Shown here one piece after another: positions 8,714-16,767 of a stretch of 64,000 nucleotides of DNA. How positions within the stretch are numbered: position 1 is the first letter of the stretch; each line of letters starts with the position of its first letter. The stretch covers positions 19,303-83,302 of the forward strand of contig JAKLJL010000013.1 of assembly GCA_023151185.1 (NCBI GenBank), given 5' to 3'. The notes below the pieces were generated by a model. The model was not told where the DNA came from. It saw only the letters and a list, made by a program, of their open reading frames with translations, and made no database searches. The stretch comes from Bacteroidota bacterium (lineage in GTDB: Bacteria; Bacteroidota; JABWAT01). A program made the translations under genes and the position numbers.

Positions 8714-10128
8714 GCTGGACCGCCCGCCTTTCCCTGCTGTCCTTCCTGTTTCTGGCCGTTCCCGTACTTTTCCTCCCACCTGGTTCCTGGCCCTACTCTG
8801 CCCTGATTTTCAGTTCGGTTCTGGTGTTTGGTCTGGCCTGGCTTCGACTGGATTTCAGCCCTGAAACCGGATCAGACCGGAACTGGCTTCCCTGGTTTGC
8901 CTTTCTGGTGATCGGGGTCCTGTCAGTGAGCCGGTTTTCGACCCTGCCGGTTTACTCCACCGGATTTTACCGGTTTTTCTGGGACGCCGCCGTTTCTGCA
9001 CATGGGATGAATCCGTTTCTGATGACCCCGGCCGATGCCCTCGAACAGATTCCTGCATTGTCGGTTCTGGCTTCGGCCTCCTGGACAGCAACCAGCTACT
9101 CCTTTCAGCCACCGGTCGCACAGGCCGTTTTTTCTTTTGCCCTGAACTATCCGCTGCCAACAGCTTCTGCCGGACTTTTCAGTTACCGCCTCGAAATTCT
9201 TCTGACGGTTTTCTATGTGCTTTCTGCCTGGCTTTGGGTGCTTCTGAACCGGACAGATGGCGATTATGGACGAAAGGGCATTTTACTTCTGCTGTCTCCC
9301 GTACTTCTCCTCTCCGGAATTCTGGAAAGTAGCCCAGGGCTGATCGCCGTTTTCTTCCTGTTTCTGGCTATGCTCTGGCAGGAAAGGAATCTCTCTTTTC
9401 TTTCCGGAATGGCGCTTGCCGCTGCCTGCGGGGCCGATCTTTCATCTGTTCTGCTGGTTCCATTTTTCCTCTGCCCCACCGCCTGGCATAAAAACGGAAA
9501 AATGCTTCTCGGGTGGAGTCTGACCTCAGCCGCAATCTGGATTCCCGGTATCCTGCAGTCCGGACCGGTTCATCCCGCAGAAATGCTGACCGGACTGTAC
9601 AGTCAGGTTACCAACGGACTTCTTCCCGGACTTTGGCTGCTGGGCGCCAGGGGACTTGGTCTGACTGCGGATCCGCTGGGAATGGCTGCCGGACTTTTTT
9701 CGGTCCTCTTCCTGTTCTGGATCGTTCTGATCTGGCTTTCCCGGCAGCGCAAAGACCCGAAATCACGTCGGATTCTGGCCTGGTTTGCCCTTGCCGGCCT
9801 GCTGCTGATTCTGCCGGAAGTCAGGTTCTGGATGCTGCTGGTGCCGTTTGCCGTGGCGATGTCAGCCGGATTTACACCGCTTAGTCTGGCCGCCTGGTTT
9901 TTACTGACGCTGATTCCCGATCTGATTTCTGAAGTTCCGGGAGTTTATCTTGACCAATCTTCGTTCAGGATCTGGGAATATGCCATTCTGTTACCCCTCC
10001 TTACCACCGATTTTCTTCTGGCCCTTAAGACGGAACCGGTTACCAATGCGGAAGAAAGTGAGGAAGAACCGGCACTTCCTGCCCCGGCCGGCAGCGGAAA
10101 AGATGAAACTTTAACCGGAATCCGGTAA
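8710..10128 (+). CDS. polytopic membrane protein, GT-C/GT87-like glycosyltransferase candidate
   Basis: This is a 472-residue integral membrane protein with about ten to twelve hydrophobic segments. The first extracytoplasmic loop contains FYRFFWDAAVSAHGMNPFLM followed by TPAD, which resembles the RYxWDG...GxNPY...P signature of GT-C mannosyltransferases (GT87/DUF2029 group) that use lipid-linked sugars. The canonical Asp is kept (FWD). The C-terminus is a short acidic, low-complexity cytoplasmic tail. The donor and acceptor are unknown, and the GT-C assignment is an inference from one motif plus topology. It overlaps the RsbW-like gene by 4 bp (ATGA). Confidence 0.55.
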   Translation: MSWTARLSLLSFLFLAVPVLFLPPGSWPYSALIFSSVLVFGLAWLRLDFSPETGSDRNWLPWFAFLVIGVLSVSRFSTLPVYSTGFYRFFWDAAVSAHGMNPFLMTPADALEQIPALSVLASASWTATSYSFQPPVAQAVFSFALNYPLPTASAGLFSYRLEILLTVFYVLSAWLWVLLNRTDGDYGRKGILLLLSPVLLLSGILESSPGLIAVFFLFLAMLWQERNLSFLSGMALAAACGADLSSVLLVPFFLCPTAWHKNGKMLLGWSLTSAAIWIPGILQSGPVHPAEMLTGLYSQVTNGLLPGLWLLGARGLGLTADPLGMAAGLFSVLFLFWIVLIWLSRQRKDPKSRRILAWFALAGLLLILPEVRFWMLLVPFAVAMSAGFTPLSLAAWFLLTLIPDLISEVPGVYLDQSSFRIWEYAILLPLLTTDFLLALKTEPVTNAEESEEEPALPAPAGSGKDETLTGIR

Positions 10129-10163
10129 CTTGCAGATTTACAATCACCCATTTAACTGACCTG

Positions 10164-10901
10164 ATGACACAGATGACACCCTCTCCCGGAACTTCCCGCC
10201 CCGATCTGAAGGAAAAGAAAAAATACGTCCGCCACATGTTTAACGGTATTGCCGGAACGTATGACCTGCTGAATCACCTGCTTTCCTTCGGCATTGATCA
10301 TTACTGGCGCTGGCGGGCAATCCGGCTGCTGAAACCCGTCCGGCCTGAACTGCTTCTCGACATGGCAACCGGAACCGGCGATTTCGCCATTGCTGCGTCC
10401 CGGCAACTGAACTGCCGGATTATCGGTCTGGATCTTTCTGAACAGATGCTTGCCGTCGGTCATCAGAAACTGGTCAGAAAAGCCCTGACTGAAAAAATCC
10501 AGTTCGCCTGCGCTGATGCAGAAAACATCCCGGCAGCAGAGGATACCTTTGATGCTGCAACCGTGGCCTTCGGCGTCCGGAATTTCGAAACCCTTACCCG
10601 TGGGCTCCGGGAATTCTGCCGGGTATTGAAACCAGGCGGCCATCTGGTTATCCTTGAATTTTCAAAACCCAGGTTATTTCCCTTCAAACAGCTTTATTTC
10701 TTCTATTTCCGGTCGGTGCTTCCGCTGGTTGGCAGGCTCGTATCGAAAGATCCGGAAGCATACACCTATCTGCCCGATTCCGTTTCCCGGTTCCCAGAGC
10801 CGGAATCCCTTGCCGAAATAATCCGGAATGCCGGCTTTTCTTCGGTTGACTACCGCCCGTTAACTTTCGGAATCGTTCACATCCACCATGCAGTCAAGTA
10901 A
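10164..10901 (+). CDS. ubiE: demethylmenaquinone methyltransferase (UbiE/MenG)
   Basis: This class I SAM methyltransferase of 245 residues catalyses C-methylation of the quinone ring, the last step of menaquinone synthesis. Family markers are VRHMFNGIAGTYDLLNHLLSFGIDHYWR at the N-terminus, the SAM motif LLDMATGTGDFA, and the FGVRNFE ... LKPGGHLVILEFSKP region. A second in-frame ATG three codons on is possible. Together with mqnB and mqnD 4-6 kb away, it fits a menaquinone-using organism with the futalosine route. Ubiquinone methylation is less likely in that setting. It overlaps the next methyltransferase by 14 bp. Confidence 0.92.
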   Translation: MTQMTPSPGTSRPDLKEKKKYVRHMFNGIAGTYDLLNHLLSFGIDHYWRWRAIRLLKPVRPELLLDMATGTGDFAIAASRQLNCRIIGLDLSEQMLAVGHQKLVRKALTEKIQFACADAENIPAAEDTFDAATVAFGVRNFETLTRGLREFCRVLKPGGHLVILEFSKPRLFPFKQLYFFYFRSVLPLVGRLVSKDPEAYTYLPDSVSRFPEPESLAEIIRNAGFSSVDYRPLTFGIVHIHHAVK

Positions 10902-11637
10902 ACCCTGGTTCGAAACCTGGTTCAACCACCCGCTGTACCTCCAGGTCTATGCGCACCGCGATGATTCGGATGCACGGAAGCTGCTGGATCTTGTCCTTCC
11001 TGCAACCGGACTGAAACCCGGCGACCGGGTGCTAGATCTCGCCTGCGGCGCAGGTCGGCATGCCCTTGAACTGGCTGCTGCCGGTTTTGAAGTTACCGGA
11101 GTGGATCTTGCCGGAAATCTGCTGGCAGTTGCCGAAGAAGAAGCGGCACGGCGCCGGCTTTCCGTTTCCTGGATCCGGGAGGATATGCGGTATTTCAGAA
11201 TCCAGCCCCCATTCAGCGGGATCTTCAGTCTGTTTACCAGCTTCGGGTATTTTGATGAGGACCGTGAGAATTTCAGCGTACTGAAAACCGTTGCTGATCA
11301 TCTCGTTCCGGGTGGCGTTCTGGTTTTTGATTACCTGAACCCGGAGTGGCTCACGAGCCAACTGATCGCAGAAGACGAAAAAATGGCTGGTGCTGCCCGG
11401 ATCCATCAGAAACGCCGGATTGAAGACGGAAAAGTGAAAAAACAGGTCCGGATTTCACATCCGGAACTTGGTAACCTGGAATTTGAAGAGTCTGTAAAAC
11501 TTTACCCGCCCGGGCAGTTCCGATCAGTTCTGCCCCGGTTTGGGTTCCTGATTGAACAGGAATGGGGAAGCTATGACGGTGCACCGGTCTCGGACAGTTC
11601 CCCCCGGTATCTGATTCTGGCCCGGAGGACAGAGTGA
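10888..11637 (+). CDS. class I SAM-dependent methyltransferase, substrate unknown
   Basis: This is a 249-residue Rossmann methyltransferase. SAM motif I is VLDLACGAGRHALELAAAGF, followed by the acidic end of beta-2 (VTGVDLAGN) and the motif IV region (GIFSLFTSFGYF). The C-terminal half carries the HQKRRIEDGKVKKQVRI and FEESVKLYPP pattern seen in uncharacterised methyltransferases that often accompany menaquinone or small-molecule genes. It starts inside the 3' end of ubiE, so the two are probably translated together. The substrate cannot be deduced. Confidence 0.75.
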   Translation: MQSSKPWFETWFNHPLYLQVYAHRDDSDARKLLDLVLPATGLKPGDRVLDLACGAGRHALELAAAGFEVTGVDLAGNLLAVAEEEAARRRLSVSWIREDMRYFRIQPPFSGIFSLFTSFGYFDEDRENFSVLKTVADHLVPGGVLVFDYLNPEWLTSQLIAEDEKMAGAARIHQKRRIEDGKVKKQVRISHPELGNLEFEESVKLYPPGQFRSVLPRFGFLIEQEWGSYDGAPVSDSSPRYLILARRTE

Positions 11638-12197
11638 ACCGGATTCTGATTCTCACCGGATTCCTGCTCCTCAGCACCTGCAGTCTGCTCGACCTTCGCC
11701 CTCCTGAAGACCCGTCCTTTACCCGGTCTTCATTCGTTCAGCCTGCCCTGCCCGAAGACGTCCCCGAAAACCTCCGGTTTGCCTATTCGGAAGGGAACAA
11801 GGAAAATTTCAGGAAATGCCTCGGTGACCCGGCCAATCCGGAATCTTACCGGTTTATTCCAAGCCCGGAACTTCAAACCCAAATCCCCGGCTTTTCACCC
11901 GAGGAAGAAGTTTCCTCTTTTTCCAATCTGATGCTGAATCTGCTTCCCAGGGAGAAAATGACTGTTCAGTGGCTGAATGCCAAAATGGAAAACCAGATCG
12001 ACTCTGCCCGCTGGACAGCAGACTACCAGCTTTTTATCCCCAGGTCCGGCTCCGATTTCCCCAGCTTTATTGATGGCCGCATTCAGCTTCACCTCCGGAA
12101 GGATGCCTCCGGCTTCTGGACAATCTACCGCTGGCGGGATTTTTCCCTCTCAGGAAATTATTGCTGGAGTCAATTGAAATGGCGGTTTGTGCGGTAG
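11634..12197 (+). CDS. hypothetical lipoprotein
   Basis: The gene starts with GTG overlapping the previous stop (GTGA). It encodes 187 residues with a hydrophobic N-terminus ending in LLSTCS, a plausible though imperfect lipobox (Thr at -1). The remainder is a soluble domain with a WTADYQLFIPR strand pair and a conserved-looking IYRWRDF motif near the end, resembling NTF2/SnoaL-type lipoproteins of unknown role. It closes the co-directional run that begins at 4618. No specific function is assigned. Confidence 0.6.
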   Translation: MNRILILTGFLLLSTCSLLDLRPPEDPSFTRSSFVQPALPEDVPENLRFAYSEGNKENFRKCLGDPANPESYRFIPSPELQTQIPGFSPEEEVSSFSNLMLNLLPREKMTVQWLNAKMENQIDSARWTADYQLFIPRSGSDFPSFIDGRIQLHLRKDASGFWTIYRWRDFSLSGNYCWSQLKWRFVR

Positions 12198-12231
12198 GGC
12201 GGAAAAGAAGTGTTTTTTCTCGAATTTTATC

Positions 12232-12245
12232 ACCAACTAATTGGT
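12232..12245. promoter_or_regulatory. inverted repeat upstream of the restriction-modification genes
   Basis: ACCAA-CTAA-TTGGT is a perfect 5-bp inverted repeat 53 bases before the methyltransferase start, followed by an AT-rich stretch with a TTGAAA at 12256 and TATA-like sequences. It could be an operator, since such genes are often autoregulated. No controller (C) protein gene is visible, so this is only a candidate. Confidence 0.25.
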
Positions 12246-12297
12246 AGCCATTCTCTTGAAAAAGAAGTATATTACAGCATAATTATACAGTATATTA

Positions 12298-13239
12298 ATG
12301 AACCAACTTACCTCTTTAGAAATTTGTGCAGGTGCAGGCGGTCAGGCTCTTGGACTTGAACAAGCTGGGTTTCAGCATCTGGCGCTTATTGAAATTGACC
12401 ATAATGCCTGCTTAACCCTTGAATTTAATCGGCCAGTTTGGAATGTAATAAGAGGAGATATTAAAAATTTTGATGGATCAAAATTTTTAAACACAATTGA
12501 CCTGCTTGCTGGCGGAGTTCCCTGTCCCCCATTTTCTATTGCCGGCAAACAACTGGGTGAGAATGATGAAAGGGACCTGTTTCCCGAGGTTTTGCGTTTG
12601 GTAAATGAGATAAACCCAAAAGCAATACTCATTGAAAATGTTAAGGGGCTTCTGGACAGGAAATTTTCTCAATACAGAGAACAGATAATCAGGGAGTTAG
12701 ATATATTGGGTTATAAATCTGACTGGAAACTGATTAATTCTTCTGATTTTGGAGTCCCGCAATTACGCCCGAGAGCAATTTTAGTCGCCATGAAACCACA
12801 ATACTTTACGAAGTTCAACTGGCCCCAAAAGAAGGCTGAAATTTTAACAGTAGGTGAAGCACTATACCCGTTAATGAGTGAATTAGGTTGGGAAAAAGCA
12901 TCCGAATGGGTAAAAACCGCCTACAAACCTGCACCAACGCTGGTCGGTGGTTCAAAAAAACATGGAGGGGCAGACCTTGGCCCAACAAGAGCTAAATCAG
13001 CTTGGAGAGATTTGGGGATTGATGGCTCTGGAATTGCCAATGAAGCCCCACGAAATGGGTTTGCCGGAAACCCAAAACTAACCCTTAAAATGACTGCAAG
13101 AATTCAGGGGTTTCCTGACAACTGGACGTTTGTGGGAAAAAAAACACCAGCATACCGGCAAATAGGAAATGCATTTCCTCCACCAGTAGCAAGAGAAATC
13201 GGGATCGCAATTATTCAGGCGCTGAAAGATGAAAAATAA
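12298..13239 (+). CDS. DNA (cytosine-5) methyltransferase of a type II restriction-modification system
   Basis: This 313-residue m5C DNA methyltransferase transfers a methyl group from SAM to cytosine within a specific site, protecting it from a cognate nuclease. The motifs occur in the standard order: motif I SLEICAGAGGQALGLEQAGF (from residue 6), motif IV PCPPFS with catalytic Cys76, motif VI ENV (113-115), motif VIII QLRPR (155-159), a target-recognition region of about 100 residues, then ARIQGFPD (IX) and YRQIGNAFPPPVA (X). It is full-length for a small monospecific enzyme. It overlaps the HNH gene by 11 bp. The pair is AT-rich and CCGG-poor compared with both flanks, so it was probably acquired. 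The recognition sequence cannot be read. Confidence 0.93.
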   Translation: MNQLTSLEICAGAGGQALGLEQAGFQHLALIEIDHNACLTLEFNRPVWNVIRGDIKNFDGSKFLNTIDLLAGGVPCPPFSIAGKQLGENDERDLFPEVLRLVNEINPKAILIENVKGLLDRKFSQYREQIIRELDILGYKSDWKLINSSDFGVPQLRPRAILVAMKPQYFTKFNWPQKKAEILTVGEALYPLMSELGWEKASEWVKTAYKPAPTLVGGSKKHGGADLGPTRAKSAWRDLGIDGSGIANEAPRNGFAGNPKLTLKMTARIQGFPDNWTFVGKKTPAYRQIGNAFPPPVAREIGIAIIQALKDEK

Positions 13240-13807
13240 TAAGAAAAAAGGATCAAAAGGCCTTTTACGTCAATTCTTTTTTACAAATATTGGAAAGGTA
13301 ATTTCCTCAGATGAACTAAGAGAGATAGCGGGAATAAGTGAATGGGCGAGACGGGTCAGAGAACTCAGAAACGAGGAAGGACTTAACATCCAAACTCATA
13401 ATGATCGTAGTGATTTGAAACCCGGTGAATATATTCTGGTTGATCTAAAACCAATACCATCCTTTGCTCGCGAAATATCAAAGGAAACCCGAGCTTTGGT
13501 TTTAGATAGAAATGGGTATACTTGTCAATCGTGCGGAGCCGCTGCAGGGGAACCAAATCCCTACGATGGAAACAGAAAAACAAGACTGCATATTGCACAT
13601 ATTATTGATAAGTCAATGGGCGGCTCTGATGAGCCTGCAAATCTCAAAGCGGTATGTTCAGTTTGCAATGAAGGAGCGTCAAATCTAACATTGAACCGTC
13701 CGGAAGCAATTAAGCTAATATCTCAAATCAGAAGAGCACCTGTTAAAGATCAGCTTGATGTTTTAAAATGGCTGGTAAAAAAATTTCCTGCTCAAGCAAA
13801 ACAATAA
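13229..13807 (+). CDS. HNH endonuclease, probable restriction enzyme partner of the m5C methyltransferase
   Basis: This 192-residue protein has an N-terminal helix-turn-helix-like region (about 20-60, VISSDELREIAGISEWARRVREL) and a C-terminal HNH/McrA-type nuclease domain. The domain shows a zinc-knuckle CxxC (Cys99, Cys102), the catalytic block HIAHIIDKSMGGSDEPANL (121-139) and a second CxxC followed by Asn (CSVCN, 143-147). This layout is known from type II restriction enzymes paired with cytosine methyltransferases. The 11-bp overlap with the methyltransferase supports one transcript with the modification enzyme translated first. A purely homing or repair function is less likely in this setting. 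Confidence 0.82.
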   Translation: MKNNKKKGSKGLLRQFFFTNIGKVISSDELREIAGISEWARRVRELRNEEGLNIQTHNDRSDLKPGEYILVDLKPIPSFAREISKETRALVLDRNGYTCQSCGAAAGEPNPYDGNRKTRLHIAHIIDKSMGGSDEPANLKAVCSVCNEGASNLTLNRPEAIKLISQIRRAPVKDQLDVLKWLVKKFPAQAKQ

Positions 13808-13848
13808 GGGGAGAACTTTTGGCTTTTATTGACTTAAGCAAGTTCCTT

Positions 13849-15264
13849 TTACGGATACCTGGGCGGCAGTGGGGTAATATTCCGGATGGATCTGGCTGCC
13901 GGTGATTCATCCTTCTTCACTTCCCTGTACTTTCCCCGGTTCTGTTCCTCTTCCTCTTTTTCGAGTTCTTCACGGGTTTTTCCCGAAAAATCAAGAGTTT
14001 CCGTCCGCTGATACTGGCTTTCGTTAAACCGGCCGGTCCGCACCGGCGGCTGATAGTAAACGGTTACCCGGTCAGAGGTCATCAGCAGGCGTAAGGAAGT
14101 GGAATCCGGTTGGGAATCTCTCAGGGAAATGGTAATGGAACCCGGCAGTGTGAACCATTGGCGCAGGTCGGCTTTTTCGGTTACATCGTTGGTCACCTTC
14201 ATGATGTTTCCAGCAACGAAAACACCAAACAGAACACCATCAACCCAATTGGCCTCATCCACCTTTTCGCCTTTTTCCTTCTGTTTTTCCCGGTCTCTTT
14301 CCCGGTCATCCAGAATGGCTTCAGATACGTTCGTGGCCATTTCGGCCAGTACAAACTTGGTAGCAACCCTGGCCATAGCCTTCCCCGAAAGTTCTTTTTC
14401 AGAAATTTCCAGTTCCTTTGTAAACTGCCCGTTCACATCCATCCCGGCCGACCGGGTATTCTGATCTTTCAGGTTCAGGACAGAGGGCTGAACAATAAAC
14501 GGATCGAACACGACCGGGAACGCCACCTTCAGGGTGTGAATATCCGAATCGGTCGTCAGAATCAGCCGGATGTAGGCTTCCTGAAGTTCGGCTACAAGTC
14601 CGTTCAGGTGAACCACAATGTGGGCCCGGTTTTTAGCGGGAAGTGAGCTTTTCAGAGAATCGAAATCAGCCCCGGCCAGCCTGAAATTCACCCGTGCATC
14701 GTTCTCGTCACCGTTCAGCCACGAAATCCAGGCTGAATATTCATTCAGCAGCCTGAAATCCGTCCGTTTGATCTCATACGGTTTTCCCTTCTGTTCCAGA
14801 AAGTCCAGTTTCTGCTGCAGTTTCCTCACTTCGACAGCCGCACCCGCCACATCGTTCCGCCCGAGATAAATCAGGGATTTGAAAAAATGAACCAGCAGGT
14901 GCTCAACCGGATAGCCCTGGTAATTTACCGAGTACTGATTCGTAACCAGACTTGAAGCTTCCTGCGAGACCCGGCGGGTGTACTGATCTTCAATGGTAGC
15001 CTCTGCCTGGGAAAACCGGGCCAGACTGGAATCATACTCCTGCCGGAAGAAAAACAATCCTGCCTGGTTAAGCTGGCGGAAAAGACGGAACTGGAAGGTG
15101 CGGATATCGGGAATTTTGTTCAGGGCCTGTCCCGATTCAGCCGAGGCGGTCCCGGCGATGATATCGTCCTGAACGGCGGTTCTTTGGGCCACAAAGCCGG
15201 CCTGCCCGCAGGCAGACAGCCAGATTCCCAGAACAGGGATGAGATATCGTATCGGTGAAGTCAT
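13849..15264 (-). CDS. lipoprotein resembling the COG3014 family, unknown function
   Basis: This 471-residue protein has a signal peptide and lipobox (VLGIWLSAC, Cys19). Residues about 45-170 form helical repeats with the pattern typical of COG3014-like lipoproteins (LNQAGLFFFRQEYDSSLARF ... VEHLLVHFFKSLIYLGRNDVAGAAVEVRKLQ). The middle contains WFTLPGSITISLRDSQ, a beta segment seen in the same group, and the C-terminus is a charged, Lys/Glu-rich tail. The biochemical role is unknown. It lies 33 bp downstream of mqnB on the same strand. Confidence 0.6.
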   Translation of the reverse strand: MTSPIRYLIPVLGIWLSACGQAGFVAQRTAVQDDIIAGTASAESGQALNKIPDIRTFQFRLFRQLNQAGLFFFRQEYDSSLARFSQAEATIEDQYTRRVSQEASSLVTNQYSVNYQGYPVEHLLVHFFKSLIYLGRNDVAGAAVEVRKLQQKLDFLEQKGKPYEIKRTDFRLLNEYSAWISWLNGDENDARVNFRLAGADFDSLKSSLPAKNRAHIVVHLNGLVAELQEAYIRLILTTDSDIHTLKVAFPVVFDPFIVQPSVLNLKDQNTRSAGMDVNGQFTKELEISEKELSGKAMARVATKFVLAEMATNVSEAILDDRERDREKQKEKGEKVDEANWVDGVLFGVFVAGNIMKVTNDVTEKADLRQWFTLPGSITISLRDSQPDSTSLRLLMTSDRVTVYYQPPVRTGRFNESQYQRTETLDFSGKTREELEKEEEEQNRGKYREVKKDESPAARSIRNITPLPPRYP

Positions 15265-15297
15265 GGCCGGGTTTACGGAAGGCGAACAGTGAAAGAT

Positions 15298-15906
15298 TCA
15301 GGTGGTCAGAAACTCCAGCACCTCTGTGGCATGCTGCATGGCCGTATCCTGCCAGGACAGCCACCCGGAATGTGCATCAGGACCCACCAGGTTGCTGATC
15401 CCCAGAACCGCATGAACCGGAATTCCCGCCAGAGAGCAGGCCCGCCAAACGGAAAAGGCTTCAAGGTTTTCGGCATCTGCCGAGTAGGCTGCCTGCAGCC
15501 TCACGGCCGTTTCTGCATCCCGGGTGATGGAGGGAACCGTCAGGATCCGTCCGTTTTTAACTTTAAACGAAAACCGGTGATCCAGACAGACCGGCACCAG
15601 ATCTCCGGCTGTCACCTGAATTCCGGGCACATAGCCGGTTCCGGCAGCGGCAGCCGCATCCCCGAAAACCACCGATGACCCGATAAGCACATCACCCGGT
15701 TCCAGATACCGCCCCGGGTAAGCACCGCCGGTTCCCAGAAACCAGACAGCATCCGGAGTTTCGTCTTCCAAAAGCCTGCGGGTTAAAATTCCGGCGTCAA
15801 CCGGACCGATTCCGCAGACAGCCGTCTTTACCTTTGACTTGTTTTTTGCGACCTTCAGGAAGTGCTGTTCCCGTTCAATGGCACTGATAATCAGGATGGA
15901 TTTCAT
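15298..15906 (-). CDS. mqnB: futalosine hydrolase
   Basis: This 202-residue nucleoside-phosphorylase-fold enzyme is best explained as futalosine hydrolase, which releases hypoxanthine from futalosine in the menaquinone pathway. Family marks are an N-terminal strand with ISAIEREQHF, AVCGIGPVDAG, WFLGTGGAYPG, and the late block VHAVLGISNLVGPDAHSGW with the acidic residue of nucleosidases. A generic MTA/SAH nucleosidase is the alternative, but the direct neighbour is mqnD from the same pathway. Its start codon lies 2 bp from that of the divergent mqnD. Confidence 0.85.
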   Translation of the reverse strand: MKSILIISAIEREQHFLKVAKNKSKVKTAVCGIGPVDAGILTRRLLEDETPDAVWFLGTGGAYPGRYLEPGDVLIGSSVVFGDAAAAAGTGYVPGIQVTAGDLVPVCLDHRFSFKVKNGRILTVPSITRDAETAVRLQAAYSADAENLEAFSVWRACSLAGIPVHAVLGISNLVGPDAHSGWLSWQDTAMQHATEVLEFLTT

Positions 15907-15908
15907 TG

Positions 15909-16760
15909 ATGGATATTCGATTGGCTTACAGTCCGGATTCGGACGATTTCTTCATGTTTTACCCGGCGATGATGGGTTGGATTCCCACCGGGGAATACCG
16001 GTTTCTGGCTGAAACGTTCGACACCCAGAAGTTAAACCAAATGGCGAATGAAAGCAACCGGTTTGATGTTTCGGCTATTTCCCTGCATGCCTATGCGGAT
16101 CTGGCAGACCATTACCTGGTTCTGCCCCACGGTGCCAGTGTGGGACGGAATTACGGCCCTGTTCTGATCTCGAAAGAACCCCGAACCCTGGACAGCCTGG
16201 CCGGTGCCCGGATTGCCGTTCCCGGTCTGAAGACAACCGCCTACCTGGTCCTGAAGCTGATGATCCCATCCCTCACCCCTGTCGTTACCCCGATTGAACC
16301 GTTCTACCGGATTTTTGATTCGGTGGAGGAAAAGGAGACTGATGCGGGACTGGTGATTCACGAAGGACGTCTGATTTACTGCGACCGCGGATTTCATCTG
16401 ATTGCGGATATCGGAAAGTGGTGGTACAGTCAGTTTGCCCTGCCGCTGCCGCTGGGAGTCAATGTCATCCGCAGGGACCTTGGCCAGGATCACATCCGCC
16501 GGATCAGTGAGATTCTTCAGGACTCCATCCGGTACTCTCTGGCTCACCGGGAAGACATGATCCGGTTGTGGATGGCCACCGACCCCCGGGGGATCAGGGA
16601 ACTCAGGAACACGGCCCGGATTGATGAATACCTCTCACTCTATGCCAATGCCGATACCGAAAGCACCACCCCGGATGTAAAATTAGCCGCCAGTCTGCTG
16701 CTGAAACTCGGGGTGGAACACCATCTCATTCCCCATCCGGTCGAAATTGACTGGGCGTGA
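15909..16760 (+). CDS. mqnD: 1,4-dihydroxy-6-naphthoate synthase
   Basis: MqnD converts cyclic de-hypoxanthine futalosine to 1,4-dihydroxy-6-naphthoate in the futalosine route to menaquinone. The 283 residues follow the family closely: RLAYSPDSDDFFMFYPAM at the start, VSAISLHAYADLADHYLVLPHGASVGRNYGPV in the middle and DAGLVIHEGRLIY later, giving the periplasmic-binding-protein-like fold. ATG 15909 is preferred over an upstream in-frame TTG, because the family starts with MxIRLAYSPD. mqnB is head-to-head with a 2-bp gap, so the promoters must lie inside the neighbouring coding sequences. Confidence 0.92.
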   Translation: MDIRLAYSPDSDDFFMFYPAMMGWIPTGEYRFLAETFDTQKLNQMANESNRFDVSAISLHAYADLADHYLVLPHGASVGRNYGPVLISKEPRTLDSLAGARIAVPGLKTTAYLVLKLMIPSLTPVVTPIEPFYRIFDSVEEKETDAGLVIHEGRLIYCDRGFHLIADIGKWWYSQFALPLPLGVNVIRRDLGQDHIRRISEILQDSIRYSLAHREDMIRLWMATDPRGIRELRNTARIDEYLSLYANADTESTTPDVKLAASLLLKLGVEHHLIPHPVEIDWA

Positions 16761-16767
16761 GGAAAGA

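Noticed and set aside
10152..10643. 163-codon frame opposite ubiE
   Set aside because: It is fully covered by the clear UbiE coding region and resembles no family.
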